Assembly: GCA_903827075.1 (NCBI GenBank)
Contig: CAIKGX010000153.1
Span: 1 to 8,437, forward strand
Direction: 5' to 3'
From: an uncultured beta proteobacterium
GTDB lineage: Bacteria > Pseudomonadota > Gammaproteobacteria > Burkholderiales > Burkholderiaceae
DNA: 8,437 nt
Below the pieces are notes generated by a model, which worked only from the letters and a program-made list of their open reading frames with translations, was not told the DNA's origin and searched no databases. Positions within the stretch are counted from its first letter, which is position 1; each line of letters begins with the position of its first letter. The position numbers and the translations under genes were made by a program. Shown one piece after another: positions 6,866-8,437 of the stretch.

Positions 6866-8437
6866 TACAGATCCTCGCTACCCAAAAGCATTTCGGTAAT
6901 ACCCTTACCCGCTTGAACCATAGGCCAAACGTTTTCTTCTGGGTCGGTCTGGAAATCCATAAATACCGTACGATCTTTTAAACGAATTGCTTCTATGAGA
7001 GCGCCCTCAACATCAGACTTTTTCTCAATACGCATACCAACGTGACCATAGGCTTCGGCCAATTTCACAAAATCAGGCAATGAATCCATGTATGAGCTGG
7101 AATAGCGCTTGTTATAAGTGAGCTCCTGCCACTGACGAACCATACCTAAGTAACGGTTATTCAAAGAGACAATCTTCACCGGCGTGTTGTATTGCTTGCA
7201 AGTGGATAACTCTTGAATACACATCTGAATAGAGCCTTCTCCTGTAATGGCAAAAACATCCTGATCCGGAAATGCCTTCTTGATACCCATAGCGTAAGGC
7301 AAACCAACGCCCATGGTGCCAAGACCACCCGAGTTAATCCAACGGCGGGGCTTATCAAACTTATAGAACTGTGCAGCCCACATTTGATGTTGACCTACGT
7401 CTGAAGTAATGATGGCATCTCCGCCAGTCAGCTCCCAGAGCTTTTGAACAACATATTGTGGTTTGACAATTTGTGAGGCTTCGTCGTATTTCAGGCAATC
7501 CTTTTTGCGCCACTCGTTAATCTGCTCCCACCATGCTGCCAACTTGGCATCATTCTTGCGTGGGCCTGCAGCCTTGAGCTGAGCGGTCATCTCTTGCAAT
7601 ACCTCTCTGAGATTGCCAACAATCGGAACATCTACCTTTACCCGCTTAGAAATTACAGATGGGTCGATATCAATATGAATAATCTTGCGTGGATGACTTG
7701 CAAAGTGTGCGGTATTACCAATCACGCGGTCATCAAAACGTGCGCCAATCGCAATCAACACATCGCTGTGTTGCATTGCCATATTGGCCTCATAGGTACC
7801 GTGCATGCCCAACATGCCCAAAAACTGAGGGCTAGTGCCTGGAAAACCACCAAGACCCATCAAGGTATTGGTAACGGGATAACCCAAATGGTCTGCAAAT
7901 TCTTTTAACTCAGGCGCAGCATCAGCCAGAATCACGCCACCACCGGCATAGATATAAGGACGCTCTGCTTCTTGTAATAAAGAAACGGCTTTACGAATTT
8001 GTCCGCTATGCCCTTTCACTACTGGGTTGTAGGAACGCATCTCCAATGTTTCTGGATAAACAAAAGGCGCCTTAGCAGCGGATACATCCTTTGGAATATC
8101 GATCAATACAGGACCGGGACGGCCCGTCTGCGCAATATGAAAAGCTTTTTTCAATACCAAAGGAAGATCGCGAACGTCTTTTACTAAGAAGTTATGTTTA
8201 ACGACTGGGCGAGTAATACCAACGGTATCAGCCTCTTGGAAGGCGTCTTCACCAATCGCATAAGTGGGCACGTTTCCACTGATGATCACCATCGGAATTG
8301 AATCCGTATAGGCAGTCGCAATGCCAGTAACCGCATTGGTTACTCCAGGACCAGAGGTCACTAAAGCAACGCCAACCCTACCGGTTGCACGTGCATAGCC
8401 ATCGGCCGCATGAACGGCTGCTTGCTCATGGCGAACC
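6865..8437 (-). CDS. ilvI: Acetolactate synthase large (catalytic) subunit, 5' end outside the window
   Basis: This thiamine-diphosphate enzyme condenses two pyruvates to 2-acetolactate, or pyruvate with 2-ketobutyrate, the first common step of branched-chain amino acid synthesis. The window holds 523 codons plus the stop; some 45-60 N-terminal residues lie beyond the right edge. The visible part begins VRHEQAAVHAADGYARATG, whose Glu (visible residue 4) is the cofactor-activating Glu. It continues with LVTSGPGVTNAVTGIATAY, the FAD-domain segment GARFDDRVIG, and the diphosphate-binding GEGSIQM to NNR segment (about visible residues 399-428), ending WPMVQAGKGITEMLLG. A GTG at 8361 is an internal Val (ALVTSGPG), not a start. 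The GEG in place of the more common GDG is, as I recall, found in related proteobacterial enzymes and is not a defect. It heads the visible operon; its promoter is outside the window. The symbol ilvB is also used. Confidence 0.97.
   Translation of the reverse strand, partial: VRHEQAAVHAADGYARATGRVGVALVTSGPGVTNAVTGIATAYTDSIPMVIISGNVPTYAIGEDAFQEADTVGITRPVVKHNFLVKDVRDLPLVLKKAFHIAQTGRPGPVLIDIPKDVSAAKAPFVYPETLEMRSYNPVVKGHSGQIRKAVSLLQEAERPYIYAGGGVILADAAPELKEFADHLGYPVTNTLMGLGGFPGTSPQFLGMLGMHGTYEANMAMQHSDVLIAIGARFDDRVIGNTAHFASHPRKIIHIDIDPSVISKRVKVDVPIVGNLREVLQEMTAQLKAAGPRKNDAKLAAWWEQINEWRKKDCLKYDEASQIVKPQYVVQKLWELTGGDAIITSDVGQHQMWAAQFYKFDKPRRWINSGGLGTMGVGLPYAMGIKKAFPDQDVFAITGEGSIQMCIQELSTCKQYNTPVKIVSLNNRYLGMVRQWQELTYNKRYSSSYMDSLPDFVKLAEAYGHVGMRIEKKSDVEGALIEAIRLKDRTVFMDFQTDPEENVWPMVQAGKGITEMLLGSEDL

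Noticed and set aside
7222..7245. GEG in place of GDG in the thiamine-diphosphate motif of IlvI
   Set aside because: Glu at this place is, as I recall, common in acetolactate synthases of related proteobacteria, and the rest of the motif through NNR is intact.
8359..8361. GTG as a possible start of the acetolactate synthase large subunit
   Set aside because: The frame stays open to the window edge with conserved family residues upstream (HEQAAVHAADGYARATG), so this GTG is an internal Val codon.

Overview
The window looks like ordinary chromosome from a low-GC betaproteobacterium of the order Burkholderiales. A Polynucleobacter-like organism is my best guess, based on the protein sequences and on the order ilvI-ilvH-ilvC-psd-pssA-leuA, which I recall from that order; I could not run a search. 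There are no mobile elements, CRISPR arrays, tRNAs or rRNAs. Eight of the nine conventional genes lie on the minus strand.

Reading leftward from the right end, the minus strand carries a biosynthetic run. It starts with ilvI (acetolactate synthase large subunit, cut off at its 5' end by the window edge), followed by ilvH (small regulatory subunit, overlapping the ilvI stop by one base) and ilvC (ketol-acid reductoisomerase). Next come psd and pssA, the last two enzymes of phosphatidylethanolamine synthesis, and then leuA (2-isopropylmalate synthase). IlvI, IlvH and IlvC build branched-chain keto-acid precursors, and LeuA diverts 2-ketoisovalerate to leucine. Psd and PssA are membrane phospholipid enzymes sitting in the middle of an amino-acid operon.

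The most interesting part is the 249 bases between pssA and leuA. They encode a 25-codon leucine-rich peptide with four Leu codons in a row. It is followed by a very strong intrinsic terminator about 70 bases before leuA. The end of the peptide's reading frame can pair with the 5' arm of that terminator. Together these make a classical leucine transcription attenuator placed inside the operon, not at its head, so leuA could be set by leucyl-tRNA supply separately from ilvIHC and the lipid genes.

Left of leuA is one convergent plus-strand gene for a secreted SYLF-domain protein. Its best promoter lies so close to the ATG that the mRNA would be almost leaderless. Divergent from it is the minus-strand pair rpsO-pnp (ribosomal protein S15 and polynucleotide phosphorylase, the latter cut off at the left edge). 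The rpsO leader has a stable hairpin just before the ribosome binding site, a candidate S15 autoregulatory element. The rpsO-pnp spacer holds a terminator-like hairpin, then a long symmetric hairpin and a shorter one in the pnp leader. This resembles the RNase III/PNPase autocontrol region known upstream of E. coli pnp.
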